Assembly: GCA_963580285.1 (NCBI GenBank)
Contig: OY757011.1
Coordinates: forward strand, 161,993,908 to 162,057,907
DNA length: 64,000 nt
Direction of reading: 5' to 3'
DNA from: Lucinisca nassula
Lineage: Eukaryota; Mollusca; Bivalvia; Lucinida; Lucinidae
The notes below the pieces were generated by a model. The model saw only the letters and a program-made list of their open reading frames with translations. It did no database searches and had not been told where the DNA came from. Of this stretch, positions 31,303 through 41,003 are shown in pieces. The position numbers and the translations under genes were made by a program. How positions within the stretch are numbered: position 1 is the stretch's first letter; each line of letters begins with the position of its first letter.

Positions 31303-31539
31303 AATGACTTCTGCATCTATTATGTTGAGGACCCTGCTGTCGTCCGTCATCTGGTCATGGGCTTGAACAGGGAATCGGAAGGTACGGGGATCTCCATCTT
31401 CCTTTCCAAACTCTAAGGTTGAGACAATAACACCGGTAGTTTCGTTCAGTCGGAATGGTGGATTTTGTGGGAATTCCCGGTCTGATGAGCCGCGGTTGTA
31501 GGTGACTCTGCCAAGCTCGCCATCATCCTTGTCATTTGC
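31303..31539 (-). CDS. Cadherin exon 13: last cadherin-type unit
   Basis: Acceptor cttaacag, donor gtaagtgaat, phase 0 at both ends, 79 codons. It has ANDKDDGELGRVTYN, LNETTGVIVST and FRFPVQAHDQ: the middle and late strands of a cadherin repeat with calcium-binding acids (DKDDGE). Confidence 0.92.
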
Positions 31540-31559
31540 CTGTTAAGAATAATGTTTGT

Positions 31560-32046
31560 ACCGTAAAAGTCCAAAAAATTCCGACACCTTGAGGACTTGC
31601 TGTAATTCTAAAATTTTAACAAACTTGTTTCGCAATCTATCAAGGAGTCCAAACGGTGCAGACAGAATGGAATGGCAAACAGTGTAGACCCTGATCAGAC
31701 TTCAGATCTTGGTCTGCAGTTTGCTTAGGCCTACATCACGATAACAAGTCTGTGAAATGAAGACCCCCTAAACCCCACTTTCTATAGAGAAAAGTGGGGT
31801 TTAAGGGGGTATACATTATACGACTTATTTTTGCGCAAAAACATAGATTGTGTCTACTCGTTAGAGCCGCCTCATTGAGGCGGTTCTAAAGAGCATCCAC
31901 AATCTATGTTAAAAGCAGAAATAATAAAGATGTTATCATTTTTACCTAATATTTATCATTTTCTGACACCATGTTGGACGTCATTATTTCTTACAGACGT
32001 GTTTTCCTGAGGTATCTGTCCCTATACTAAGGATCATTAATAAGTT
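31560..32046. mobile_element. MITE-G interrupted by MITE-A (about 31733-32018)
   Basis: MITE-G reads AAACAGTGTAGACCCTGATC up to GCTTAGGCCTA and resumes TATCTGTCCCTATACTAAG. TA is present on both sides of the inserted MITE-A, whose core is GAGCCGCCTCATTGAGGC. Confidence 0.68.
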
Positions 32047-32264
32047 ACTACAGAGGGTATAGACATAGGAAATGGTGATGACTCCGATCTGACTTATCTT
32101 AGACCCTTTCACCCCAAAATGTCTGAAGTAAACTCTTTCGTTTTTGAATTTTGACACTACCATTCTTGTAAAATGGGGGTTTCAAGAATAATCAATGGTT
32201 TTACAGCCCTTTCAAGGTTATTTCACTTGGTGTCTCACTTGTGTTCTGAGTGAGGCTTGAATTC

Positions 32265-32403
32265 ATGCTTGAACAACTGGGCCCAGAATATTCAGCTAAC
32301 AATTCTTTGAACTGAGCCCTGAATGTTAAGCTAACTTTTAGCTAACAATACTTTGAACAACTGGGTTCAAAATGTTAAGCTAATCATGTACTGAACAACT
32401 GGG
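32265..32403. repeat. MITE-H end fragments in tandem
   Basis: Three spaced copies of TTGAACAACTGGGCC or close variants with TTAAGCTAAC between them. A SINE-3 tail piece lies at about 32195-32235. Confidence 0.45.
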
Positions 32404-32465
32404 CCCAGAAAAGATGTCTCCATTGAAAAACAGCACAAAATCTCCTAGATGTATCTTTATTATTG

Positions 32466-32821
32466 CAGTCAAACTTCGATGGCTCGAACCCCTTTGGGAC
32501 CATGGAAATTTATTCGACACAGCGGTAGTTCGAGCCAATGATGAGGGTTACTGCCAAGAGGCTTAAAGAGATACTTTTGAACATCTTTTCGATGTTCTAT
32601 AATTAAAATGTATGCTGTGTGTACTCATTAGAATCGCCTCACCGAGGCGATTCTAATGAATACACACAGCATACATTTGCACGATACATGTAAAAGACTA
32701 AATTTTCCTTAATTATCTCCCACTATTTCTTACGTAGAGGATTTCCCTAGGGGCTCAAGAATGAGTTCGACTCAGCCATGGTAAACGAGCCATCGGTGTT
32801 CGAGCCATTGAAGTTCTACTG
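32466..32821. mobile_element. MITE-B, full length
   Basis: CAGTCAAACTTCGATGGCTC to CATTGAAGTTCTACTG; core TCATTAGAATCGCCTC / GAGGCGATTCTAATGA. Confidence 0.82.
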
Positions 32822-32826
32822 TATTA

Positions 32827-33157
32827 CAGTCAACCCTCTTTATACAGACATTTGTTATAATCGCAAAACTCGTTATAACAGCATTTTGAATGAAATGACT
32901 ACTCAGCTAAAGGCTTAGCCTCGGTTCAGAGCGGCATTGGCTTCCCTCTGGTTGGAAATGCACAAATGGAGTCCATAGCATGAAAGGCTCTTGCAATCTA
33001 ATACTCCAAGAAAGAAATGTAAGACATTTGTTAGAACCACCTCACGGGGAAAAGGCCTTTTTTTCTATCATACTCCTGTGATTCTTTATAACGGCAGATT
33101 TTTTATAACAGCAAAATAATAGGGAACAAATACTGTCCTTATTATGAGGGTCTTCTG
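32827..33157. mobile_element. MITE-C, core damaged
   Basis: CAGTCAACCCTCTTTATACA to GAGGGTCTTCTG, TA on both sides. The left core arm TTGTTAGAACCACCTCA is present; the right arm is lost. Confidence 0.75.
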
Positions 33158-33169
33158 TAGTTTTTTGGA

Positions 33170-33345
33170 TTTGGTTTTAGGGTCTTTTTAAGATCCACTT
33201 CTATCGAGCCAATTGTTAATCAGAAGTGGGCTAAAACTGGAGTACCCAGTGAAAAACCATCTGACCTTCCATTGCAGACCTCGGCCCATGTGACGGTAGT
33301 GTTGCCTGAATCTACAGCAGTAACAGATCTAATGTCACTGCTCAT
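33170..33345 (-). mobile_element. SINE-3, diverged
   Basis: GGGTCTTTTTAAGATC, AAACTGGAGTACCCAG and GACCTTCCATTGCAGACC. Confidence 0.6.
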
Positions 33346-33409
33346 AAACATTACGCCATGGAGACCCTTCCAATGATAATTTAGCAATTTTAAGGTGTTT
33401 AATACTCAC

Positions 33410-33606
33410 CTTTATTGTCAGAACTTCTCGGCCAGGCTTTGTGTTAATATCGATGGCCTTGAAGTAAATGTCCTTTGTAATATCCCCTTGTCGTGGGTAC
33501 TTCTCGATAATCCATTTGGGGCTATTGTCATTAATGTCCTTTACTTTGATTATAACTTGAGTCACCGGCCATGTCTGGTATTGATACCTGGTCTGACCGC
33601 CTTCAA
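33410..33606 (-). CDS. Cadherin exon 12: linker with the only canonical calcium motif
   Basis: Acceptor tttctttcag, donor gtgagtatt. It encodes GGQTRYQYQTWP, then VIIKVKDINDNSPKW, the standard cadherin linker DxNDNxP, and FKAIDINTKPGREVLTIK. It begins with two bases completing a Val codon with exon 11 and ends in phase 0. Confidence 0.93.
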
Positions 33607-33696
33607 CTGAAAGAAAATAGCACTGCCGTAAGTCGATTTTGAATGAATGAAGGTTTCCTTGCTACATATGCTGGAGTACATTTCAAAATTAATTTA

Positions 33697-33975
33697 AGAA
33701 ATGGCTGAACTTTTGCAAACAATAAAGGCCCTGATCAGACCTGGGCCTGCACTGTTTGCCAATGTCAGGTTTTCTCCTTGTTATTTTTGGCCCTTCAAGA
33801 TTATTTCACTTCTTTCAAGCCAATTGTTAATCATGTGGGCAAAAACTCAGGTACCCACAGAAAAAACACCCGATCTTCCATTGCAGACCATCTAACATGT
33901 AGGCAAAAAACCCACAGCAGTGAGAGATCTAATGATAAGGGAGAGCACTTTTACCTACTAGAACACAGAGGCTCA
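33697..33975. mobile_element. MITE-E fragment and SINE-3 copy
   Basis: 33697-33767 has GCAAACAATAAAGGCCC and GCCTGCACTGTTTGCC. 33775-33975 is SINE-3 (CCTTCAAGATTATTTCAC, GATCTTCCATTGCAGACC). Confidence 0.55.
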
Positions 33976-34006
33976 CACAATTTTGTGGTTTCCAATCTTA
34001 TAAGTG

Positions 34007-34262
34007 TTAACTCTTATCATGCTGTTCACAAAAATCCCTATCTTTGGAAACAGTGTAGATCCAGATCAGATGGCTTCTGAAGAAGCCATCTGATCAGGAT
34101 GTACACTGTTTGACATTCAATTTATGAATTTGTAGGAATAAATTACATCAAGTAATCTGATTGGTTCAAAGTCAGAAATGGGTGTGGCTAAACTGAATAT
34201 TCAGCAACAGAAGGGTTCTGATCTGGATCTACACTGTTTGCAAAGATAGGGGTTGTCGTGAA
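34007..34262. mobile_element. MITE-D with a partial second copy
   Basis: TTAACTCTTATCATGCTG to CAACAGAAGGGTT; core GATCAGATGGCTTCTGA / AGAAGCCATCTGATC. A second half core follows (GATCTGGATCTACACTG). Confidence 0.72.
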
Positions 34263-34378
34263 AGCTGCTCATATTTTTCCAACAAAAATACTACTGTGTT
34301 GGATATTATACTTGCTGGAACATTTGCTTAACATATTGACCACAAATGAGCTTGTTAAGCTAATGATGCTCTGAACAA
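34263..34378. mobile_element. MITE-H half element
   Basis: GCTGCTCATATTTTTCC through ATATTGACCACAAATGAGC to GATGCTCTGAACAA; it stops 10 bp from the donor of exon 11. Confidence 0.55.
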
Positions 34379-34389
34379 ATTTTTCTTAC

Positions 34390-34640
34390 CTTGTCGTTTT
34401 GCTCTTTGGTGTTTGACTCTGACACGCAACTTGTACTCTTCCTGTATTTCATAATCGAGGGCATTGATCAGGAGCAGCTCACAGTTCAAGAGATTTCTAT
34501 CCTTTCTTATGGAGAAGATTGGTCCATAATCTCCTTGCTTGTTACCATCGAGTATCTCGCAATCCACAAATCCATCTTGATTGGCTACATCCAAGAACTG
34601 AAGATCACTCTCATATTCATGGTTCTCTGGCACTTCAAGG
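34390..34640 (-). CDS. Cadherin exon 11: cadherin-type unit
   Basis: Acceptor aatttcag, donor gtaagaaaa, 251 bp. It encodes LEVPENHEYESDLQFLDV, FSIRKDRNLLNCELLLI and LDYEIQEEYKLRVRVKHQ. The VPEN start and LDYE...Y.LRV.V pattern are those of cadherin strands. It ends RAKRQ, which matches the furin pattern R-x-K-R. First and last codons are completed by neighbours. Confidence 0.9.
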
Positions 34641-34795
34641 CTGAAATTTGATAGCAATTCCATGATTTACCACTAACGAGCTAAATTCACCCGCAACCTA
34701 TGTTTTGCAGTATAAATAAGAAAAATATCACAGATTTTCATCAGAAAAGTAGCCATTTTGGATATGTTAAAAAAAATGGAACTGCGGAATGATTA

Positions 34796-35403
34796 CAGAG
34801 GAACCGCGTTATAACGACATTTGTTATAACAGCAAAACTTGTTCTAATGACAATTTCAATGGAATGAATTCTTAGCTCAAGGTTTAGCCTCGATTCCCAG
34901 GGGCTTGGGATTCCCTCCTGTTGGAAATGCCCAAATCAAATCCATAGTGATGAAAGATTCTTGTAATTGAACACTCCAAGAAACAAATGTTTCATTGAGG
35001 CGATTGTAACAAATGTCTATAACATTTATTTCTTGGAGTAATTATGTGGAAAAGACCTTGTATAACATATCATAATCCAAACTGGGATTCTTTATAATGG
35101 CAAATTCATTATAAGGGCCCCGTCAAGCGATTTTGGTACTTATCGCCTATGCGAGCAGCGAAGGTTCAGGCGAGCCTGCGCATCCGCGCAGTCTCGCCAG
35201 AACCTTCGCTGCTCGCTCATACAAGCAGTGAATCAAGAGGAACCTTCAGACGGAAAGCCATACCCCTGGTCCCTCTGAATGGCTGGGCATGCGCAGTTAA
35301 AATTTGTCATGACGGAATGCTCGAAGACCCAAATTCGCTTGGCGGAGCTCATAACTGCACAATAATAGCGAACAAGTACTGTCGTTATAAAGCGGGTCCT
35401 CTG
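34796..35403. mobile_element. MITE-C holding a MITE-L
   Basis: CAGAGGAACCGCGTTATAAC to CGGGTCCTCTG, TA on both sides. The core is reduced to CATTGAGGCGATTGTAAC. Interrupted at 35115-35350. Confidence 0.72.
35115..35350. mobile_element. MITE-L, innermost of three nested elements
   Basis: Ends GGGCCCCGTCAAGCGA and TCGCTTGGCGGAGCTC, inverted with few mismatches. ATAA precedes and follows it. A GC-rich hairpin (GCGAGCAGCGAAGGTTC / GAACCTTCGCTGCTCGC) lies near the left end. The 102-codon ORF here is not a gene. Confidence 0.75.
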
Positions 35404-35439
35404 TATGTCGCACAGGTGTGTTATCATAATAATAAGAAA

Positions 35440-35815
35440 GTGTCATTTTTCAGATGAAATTTCTGGTGTTTTTCATATATCTGCTCAAAAAGTAGATTGT
35501 GGATACTGGTTAGAACCACCTCATCGCAGTGGGACCACCTCATTGAGGTGGTTCTAAATAATACTAAATAATGAGCAGAAATAAGAAAAAGAAGCATACA
35601 ACTGTAAATGCTAGTTTTACTACATGAGCCCCACCAAGGGAATTTGCGTCTTCGAGCATTCCGTCATGACAAATTTTAACTGCGCATGCCCAGCCATTCA
35701 GAGGGGCCAGGGATATGGCTTTCTGTGTGAAGGTTCCTCTTGATTCACTGCTTCGCTGCTCGCAGAGGCATTAAGTACCAAAATCGCTTGATAGGGCCCA
35801 CATGAAAGTGGGGGT
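35440..35815. mobile_element. MITE-A holding a second MITE-L (35626-35799)
   Basis: MITE-L reads GAGCCCCACCAAGGGAA to AAAATCGCTTGATAGGGCCC, reversed relative to the first copy and lacking the hairpin; ACAT on both sides. The MITE-A core is partly duplicated (ACCACCTCATTGAGGTGG). Confidence 0.72.
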
Positions 35816-35830
35816 TCAGGGGATCAAAAT

Positions 35831-36050
35831 CGCCAAAATGGCTACTTTTCTGATAAAAATCCTTGATAGTTTTGTTATAAATGTTCAAAACATAGGTTGA
35901 GGTGCTCGTTAGAACTGCCTCATTGAGGTGGTTCTAACGAGTACCCACAACCTATGTCTTGGAGCAGAAATAAGACTAATACTATATACCCCACTAAACC
36001 CCAGTTTTCTCTATATGAAGTGAGGTTTAAGGGGGTGTTCACGTTATGGA
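35831..36050. mobile_element. MITE-A
   Basis: Core TCGTTAGAACTGCCTCA / TGAGGTGGTTCTAACGA; AAACCCCAGTTTTCTCTATA on the right; outer ends eroded. Confidence 0.75.
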
Positions 36051-36087
36051 TGAAAGGAGATATATTTCTAGCCAAAAATGTCAGTTT

Positions 36088-36366
36088 CATTACAAAAACA
36101 TGCCTATACAAATACATTGGAACCTTTATCCCCGAAAAAATGAAAATTTTAAGATGAAAAATTGTGATATATTTCTATTTCTGCTCAAAATATAAATTGT
36201 AGGTACTCGTTAGAACCGCCTCAATGGGGCGGTTCTAACATGTACACACAATCTATATTTTAGAGCAGAAATTAGGAAAATAAGAGTTACCCCTGTTAAC
36301 CCCAGTTTCACTATATAAAAGTGGGGTTCAAGGGGGTAAAAATAATACAGGCATGTTTTCGTGATG
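36088..36366. mobile_element. MITE-A, full length
   Basis: CATTACAAAAACATGCCTAT to GGCATGTTTTCGTGATG; core TCGTTAGAACCGCCTCA / TGGGGCGGTTCTAACA. Confidence 0.82.
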
Positions 36367-36534
36367 GAAGACAATTAAAGAATGCATTGAGTCCCACAGG
36401 TGTGTTATCACAATGTCTCCCTAAAATGATAAAATGTTAAAAAAGATGTAAACTAATGATGTCAATAGCTTTGAATAACTGGGCCAAGGCAGGTTTATGT
36501 CCAAATTATAGTACCGTAAAAATTCTAAAAGTTT

Positions 36535-36725
36535 GGACCTTCTTCCTCAGACCATTAGAGATTGGAATGCCCTTCCAGATCGGTAATTTCATCTGCGGAA
36601 GGTGCAAGGTATAAAGTAGGTAGGTTTACTTCTTTGGTAAGAGCTAGAGACGAACTTCCCATTTCACAGGCCCTGGTGAATGAATGTCGTTTAAAATGTC
36701 ACCAGTAACAATTCTGATTCCGATT
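36535..36725 (+). pseudogene. Decayed LINE ORF2 C-terminus
   Basis: One frame reads TIRDWNALPDR then a stop, the motif found near the end of many LINE ORF2 proteins. It ends in ATTCTGATTCCGATTCTG, a LINE-type microsatellite tail. Confidence 0.5.
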
Positions 36726-36756
36726 CTGACACCTTGATTGTTGTAATTCTCCTTAT

Positions 36757-37035
36757 TGTTTTGTTTGTTTGATTTGAGGTTTAACGCCCCCGTCAACACA
36801 GTAAAGGTCATTATGGAGACGTTGCTTCCAATTTTGTGGGACTTTTACCCGACACTGAGATGAAATGACATCTCAAGCCTTGTGGCCTAATGAAACCAAT
36901 AGGGTTTATAAGCATGGACGGTCCGCCTCGCACCGCAGTTCCTGGACAGGCTTAGATCCTCTAAGCAGTTTACCAGTACTCGTATGCAGAGCGGTTTCAG
37001 CTGCATGGAAGCATCATGCAGCCGATGTAATTCTC
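36757..37035 (-). mobile_element. SINE-1
   Basis: GTTTGATTTGAGGTTTAACG through ACTTTTACCCGACACTGAG to GCATCATGCAGCC; the head is cut by MITE-D. Confidence 0.78.
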
Positions 37036-37036
37036 C

Positions 37037-37249
37037 ACAACCCTTATCTTGCTGAATATTCATTTAAGCCACACCCATTTCTGTCTACCAACCAATCAAA
37101 TTACTTGATGCAATTTATTCCTACAAAGTCATAAACTGAATGTCAAACAGTGTAGATCCTGATCAGATGGCTTCTTCAGAAGCCATCTGATCTGGATCTA
37201 CACTGTTTGCCAAGAAAAGGGTTGTTGTGAACAGCAGGATAAGAGTTAA
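37037..37249. mobile_element. MITE-D
   Basis: ACAACCCTTATCTTGCTGAA to CAGCAGGATAAGAGTTAA; core GATCAGATGGCTTCTTC / AGAAGCCATCTGATC. Confidence 0.8.
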
Positions 37250-37463
37250 ACTTTAGCAATTTTGTTTCAAGATCCAGCAAGCAGTCCAAGAAGTGTCAAC
37301 AGAATAGGAAACAGTATAAACCCTGATCAGACTGCTCCTTCGGGAGCTGTTTGATCTTGGTCTGCACTGTTTGCTTTCCAGTCTGATCTGGGTCTGCACT
37401 GTTTGCTAAGTCCTATCTGCACTGTTTGCTTAGGCCTATCTGTCCCAATACTTAGAATCATTA
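37250..37463. mobile_element. MITE-G with repeated arm
   Basis: Core GATCAGACTGCTCCTTC / GGGAGCTGTTTGATC. The arm GTCTGCACTGTTTGCT is repeated, ending GCCTATCTGTCCCAATAC. Confidence 0.65.
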
Positions 37464-37541
37464 TGGTATGATGTCGTTAATTTTGAATAGCTTGGCCCAG
37501 TAGTGTAAATGTCCAAAATAGAGTATAAGAATGCTACTTAC

Positions 37542-37663
37542 TACCAGATAGGCTGTATAAACCCTAGAGCTGCTTTTGGGCCTACCGTCTTCTTTACTGT
37601 GACCTGAATAGTCATGTTGCTCTTTCTTGGTTCCCAGCCCAAGTCTGTGACTTCTACCGTTAC
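37542..37663 (-). CDS. Cadherin exon 10: end of one unit and start of the next
   Basis: Acceptor acttacag, donor gtaagtagc. It encodes VTVEVTDLGWEPRKSN, MTIQVTVKKT and GFIQPIW, leaving two bases that exon 11 completes to Tyr. A donor 44 bp earlier (gtaggc) would break the phase, so the later one is chosen. The linker has no DxNDN. Confidence 0.85.
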
Positions 37664-37724
37664 CTGTAAGTCCAAGAACATCACACCATTATTCACTGTC
37701 ATTGCAATAACATACCAGTGTTTC

Positions 37725-37833
37725 ATATCACCAAAATGGTCATTATTCGTGATGAAATTTTTTTGACATTTCTCTTTTTTATACCCCAAACATAAGTTGA
37801 GGGTGCTCATTAGAACTGCCTCATTGATGGTTA
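37725..37833. mobile_element. MITE-A fragment
   Basis: TTATTCGTGATGAAATTTT then TCATTAGAACTGCCTCATTG; right half missing. Confidence 0.5.
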
Positions 37834-37843
37834 CAAGGGGTAT

Positions 37844-38087
37844 TTAACCCTTACGACGCAGAGAAAAACCACATCTGAAAATGCAGTCTGCTTCTGTCGT
37901 CTGCTGAATTTTTTGTAAACTTTTTATGAATATTTTTGCATACAGGCAAACAGTGTGGACCCAGATCAGACTGCTGCTAGAGGAGCAGTCTGATCTGGGT
38001 CCACATTGTTTGCAAAAATGAGTTTTTATGTAACCGGCAGACGACAAAGCAGACGACAATTGTCGTGATTGGCATCCTATGGGTTAA
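37844..38087. mobile_element. MITE-F, full length
   Basis: TTAACCCTTACGACGCAGAG to GGCATCCTATGGGTTAA. Core CAGATCAGACTGCTGCTAG / AGGAGCAGTCTGATCTG. A second partial copy lies at 38108-38216. Confidence 0.8.
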
Positions 38088-38315
38088 GAGAATGTACATA
38101 GTGTACAGGAGCAGTCTGATCTGTGTCCACATTGTTTGCAAAAAAAAACATTTTTAAGGAAACTGGCAGATGGCAAAGCAGATGGCAATTGTCATGATTT
38201 GCAATTTTATTGGTTAATTTGGTAGGGTCAGGCATGACCACCCTTATTCAAAGGCTCACCAGAACCTGTACTGATAGCCATTGCTACAAGAACCCTTCTT
38301 TCATAAAGGTTGTTG

Positions 38316-38850
38316 ATGATGAGTTAATGTTTAAGGATGCATCAACCCTCTTTGTGGGTTATAAGCATCAAACGAATGGGGTCAAAAGCTATTAAGTATT
38401 ATGAGGATGTTGAGAGTAAAAATGGAAGAATATTGATGTCTAAAAATCTGAATAATTAAATCTTATAAAAGAATCCAATTTCTTTTAACCCTTATCTTGC
38501 TGTTCACAACAACACCTATCTTTGCAAACAGTGTAGATCCAGATCAGATGGCTTCTGAAGAAGCCATCTGATCAGGATCTACACTGTTTGGCATTCAGGT
38601 TATGAATTTGTAGCAATAAATTACACCAAGTAATTTGATTGGTTGATAGACAGAAATGGGTGTGGCTTAAATGAATATTCAGCAAGATATGGGTTAAGAA
38701 TGAGATATTATCAACAGGTACATCTTGGAACAGTTGTGGTATAGTGGTGGCATTAAAGTTTAAGTTTAGTGACGTTGAAAAGTCAACACAGTCAATTAAT
38801 GTATGTTTAACAGTGAAACACAGATTATGGCCTTCTTCCATAAAGGATGT
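38316..38850 (-). mobile_element. LINE 3' end (same family as 49148-54960) holding a MITE-D
   Basis: 38316-38488 and 38694-38850 align to 49160-49450 of the full LINE (GATGCATCAACCCTCTTTGT; GTCAACACAGTCAATTAA). The minus strand still reads FTVKHTLIDCVDFS. MITE-D is inserted at TTAA. Confidence 0.8.
38489..38693. mobile_element. MITE-D with empty site known
   Basis: CCCTTATCTTGCTG to CAGCAAGATATGGG in reverse sense, TTAA on both sides. The intact LINE has a single TTAA there (49327-49330). Perfect core GATCAGATGGCTTCTGA / AGAAGCCATCTGATC. Confidence 0.88.
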
Positions 38851-39039
38851 CAGTGAAGTTTAGATTTATGCAAATGAACTTCCTCTTTCAAGTGCTGAAT
38901 AAGTCAGCAATATTATGATTAATATTATTATTATTATTATTCATTTCTTCTCCACATTGTTGTTATTATAAAACCATAAAACTACTATGTAATTTTCCAC
39001 ATTTTTTGAATGACATTTTAATGAGCACCAGTTAGAACT

Positions 39040-39272
39040 TTTTTTTTTTGGACTGTTTTTTTTTTTTCAAGATTATTTCACTCATATTGAGCTGATCTAT
39101 AATCAGAGGTGGGTGAAAACCGGAGTACCTAGAGAAAAACCACCTGACCTTCCATTGCAGAACTTGGCCTCTCACATGTGACCCGAGCGAGGCTCTAACC
39201 CACAGCGGTGAGAGACCAAATGATTAAGAGTCAGTGCTCTTATCCACTAGGCCACGGAGGCCCATTTCCAGT
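39040..39272 (-). mobile_element. SINE-3, best copy, tRNA-derived
   Basis: The minus strand begins GGGCCTCCGTGGCCTAGTGG then ATAAGAGCACTGAC, a tRNA-like A-box; GTGGGTTAGAGCC is a weak B-box. Body to GAAATAATCTTGAAAAAA. Confidence 0.75.
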
Positions 39273-39331
39273 TAGAACTGCATCATTCACTCCCCACTGT
39301 ACTATAGTTTATCTGCAGCTAGGTGACTTAC

Positions 39332-39472
39332 ATTGAAGACTATATTTCCTTCATCAGTGTCTGGTACGACAATTTGTTGTACTGCAAAAACAACACCATT
39401 CGAATCAACGTCAAAGAATCGGCTGTACTGCTCATCTGGAAGTATCTTGTAGTCTACTTGAGCATTTGGAGT
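39332..39472 (-). CDS. Cadherin exon 9: middle of a cadherin-type unit
   Basis: Acceptor tttttacag, donor gtaagtcacc, 47 codons, phase 0 at both ends. It encodes TPNAQVDYKILPDEQYSRFF and VDSNGVVFAVQQIVV. Confidence 0.88.
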
Positions 39473-39539
39473 CTGTAAAAAAAGTTATCATATTTACTCT
39501 TTTACATACAGGATTCTAACACCTCAACTCCTTAACATA

Positions 39540-39748
39540 CAGTAAAATTCCTATATTAAGACCACCTTTGGGACTGTTCACAAGTGGTCTTTAAGACCAC
39601 TTTTATGGTCTGTAAGACCACTTTTGAACAGTTTCAAATGTGGTTCCTGCAATATTCACGAAGACTGAATCACTGCACCCTTTTAAGTATGATTTTTAAA
39701 TAAGAATTTGTCTCAATTCTAGGTTGTCTAAATAGCGGAATTTCACCG
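39540..39748. mobile_element. MITE-J, diverged
   Basis: CAGTAAAATTCCTATATTAA to GCGGAATTTCACCG, TA on both sides; palindromic AAGTGGTCTTTAAGACCACTT inside (arms of 10 bases) plus an extra arm. Confidence 0.72.
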
Positions 39749-39754
39749 TACTTG

Positions 39755-40080
39755 TTCTAAAATCTTTGCAAGTACTATTTACTACCCGATGTTGTGTCTA
39801 AAAATAGTGGACGAGTGGCAAACAGTGTAGACGATGTGCAGCAGCATCTCTTCTCATCTACAGTTTGCTCAGGCCTGCCTGACCGAATATACAGTAAAAT
39901 TCTACTGTTAAGACCACCTAAAATTAAGACTAAATCTGCTTTTAGAAGCTTATTGAGGCAGTTTCAGTTATTCTTTCTTTGTGTGGTTGACACCCGGTGT
40001 CTCCTAATTTGGTACTGTTCAAAAGTGGTCTTAAAGAAGAGAAGGGAGAGAATGGCCCTAGAAAAGATCTGATCAATCGC
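39755..40080. mobile_element. Fragments of MITE-G, MITE-J and SINE-2
   Basis: 39755-39880 has GGCAAACAGTGTAGACGATG; 39892-40035 is a MITE-J left part (CAGTAAAATTCTACTG); 40032-40080 has GAGAAGGGAGAGAATGGCC of SINE-2. Confidence 0.5.
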
Positions 40081-40134
40081 CACTACAAAATGAATGACAA
40101 ACTATGTATTCTGCTCTACTCTGCAAAGGTTGTC

Positions 40135-40318
40135 ATGTCTAGCACAAGTCCTTTCAAAATTCAGGTTGTGTTTTCTTCAAATTTGATTTGGAAAATGGCT
40201 TAACCTTTTTGTAAACAGTGGAGGCCCTGATCAGACGCCGCATTCTGCGGCGTCTGATCTGGGCCTGCATGGTTTGCCAGGGTACCCGTTTTGGGGTTTC
40301 CGGTACAAAATGGGTTAA
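40135..40318. mobile_element. MITE-E
   Basis: Core GATCAGACGCCGCATTC / TGCGGCGTCTGATC; right end GGTACAAAATGGGTTAA; left end eroded. Confidence 0.75.
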
Positions 40319-40397
40319 GCTACACCCATCCTGACTGCAGAAATACTCACATTTGGTTTAAACATAGCCAAAATCTGCACATACACAACACATACAA

Positions 40398-40610
40398 AGT
40401 TTTATCTTGCTGTTCACGACAACCTCTATTTTTGCAAACAGTGCAGATTCAGATCAGATGGCTTCTGAAGAAGAAGCCATCTGATCAGGATCTACACTGT
40501 TTGGCATTCAGTTTATGATTTTGTAGCAATAAATTACATCAAGTAATTTGATTGGTTGATAGTCAGAAATGGGTGTGGCTTAAATGAATATTCAGCAAGA
40601 TAAGGGTTAA
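40398..40610. mobile_element. MITE-D
   Basis: TTTTATCTTGCTGTTCACG to CAGCAAGATAAGGGTTAA; core GATCAGATGGCTTCTGA / AGAAGCCATCTGATC with an extra AGA. Confidence 0.78.
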
Positions 40611-40735
40611 AACAATACGATCAGAACAAAAGCATAAGAGCTAATTATTAATAAGTTGTTTTACTAGTCAAAATCCTTTAAAACATGACTAGCTGCAAGA
40701 TCTGCATTTGCTACGACATTATAAAGCGTGATAAC

Positions 40736-40975
40736 TCAGTGGTTAGTGCACTTGCCTCCTAGGCTAGAGGTCCCGGGTTCGATACCCGGCAGCGGCGATA
40801 AAATTTCGGTGTCCAAACACGCCCTGTGCAGGTAGAACCATCCCCTGTGCAGGTTAAAGATCCCTATTGTAATTAGAGGATTACTGTGTAGGCATTCATT
40901 CTGCAAACCTGGAGTGTATGTAATGTACACCTGCGGTAATGGTCAAATGTGACCGACACAGTATCAGTAGAAAGA
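40736..40975 (+). mobile_element. SINE-5, tRNA-derived
   Basis: The head GATAACTCAGTGGTTAGTGC (A-box) is followed by CTCCTAGGC (Arg-CCT-like anticodon arm) and CCGGGTTCGATACCCGG (B-box in a perfect T-arm stem). The acceptor stem does not pair, so this is a SINE head, not a tRNA gene. AAAGC flanks both sides. Confidence 0.78.
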
Positions 40976-41003
40976 AAGCAGCCATATGTAGAAAAATACT
41001 CAC

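Larger units (their letters stand above)
34690..35436. mobile_element. MITE-A half copy holding a MITE-C
   Basis: MITE-A parts are 34690-34795 (AGAAAAATATCACAGATTTT) and 35404-35436 (CGCACAGGTGTGTTATC). MITE-C with its own insert lies between. Confidence 0.65.

Noticed and set aside
35149..35457. 102-codon plus-strand ORF
   Set aside because: It runs across MITE-L and the end of MITE-C; coding by chance.
37542..37600. Earlier donor (gtaggc) for cadherin exon 10
   Set aside because: It would end in phase 0 and not join exon 11, which needs two preceding bases; the later gtaagt donor fits.
40736..40810. Possible Arg tRNA gene
   Set aside because: A- and B-boxes and the T-arm are good, but the acceptor ends do not pair and a SINE body follows.
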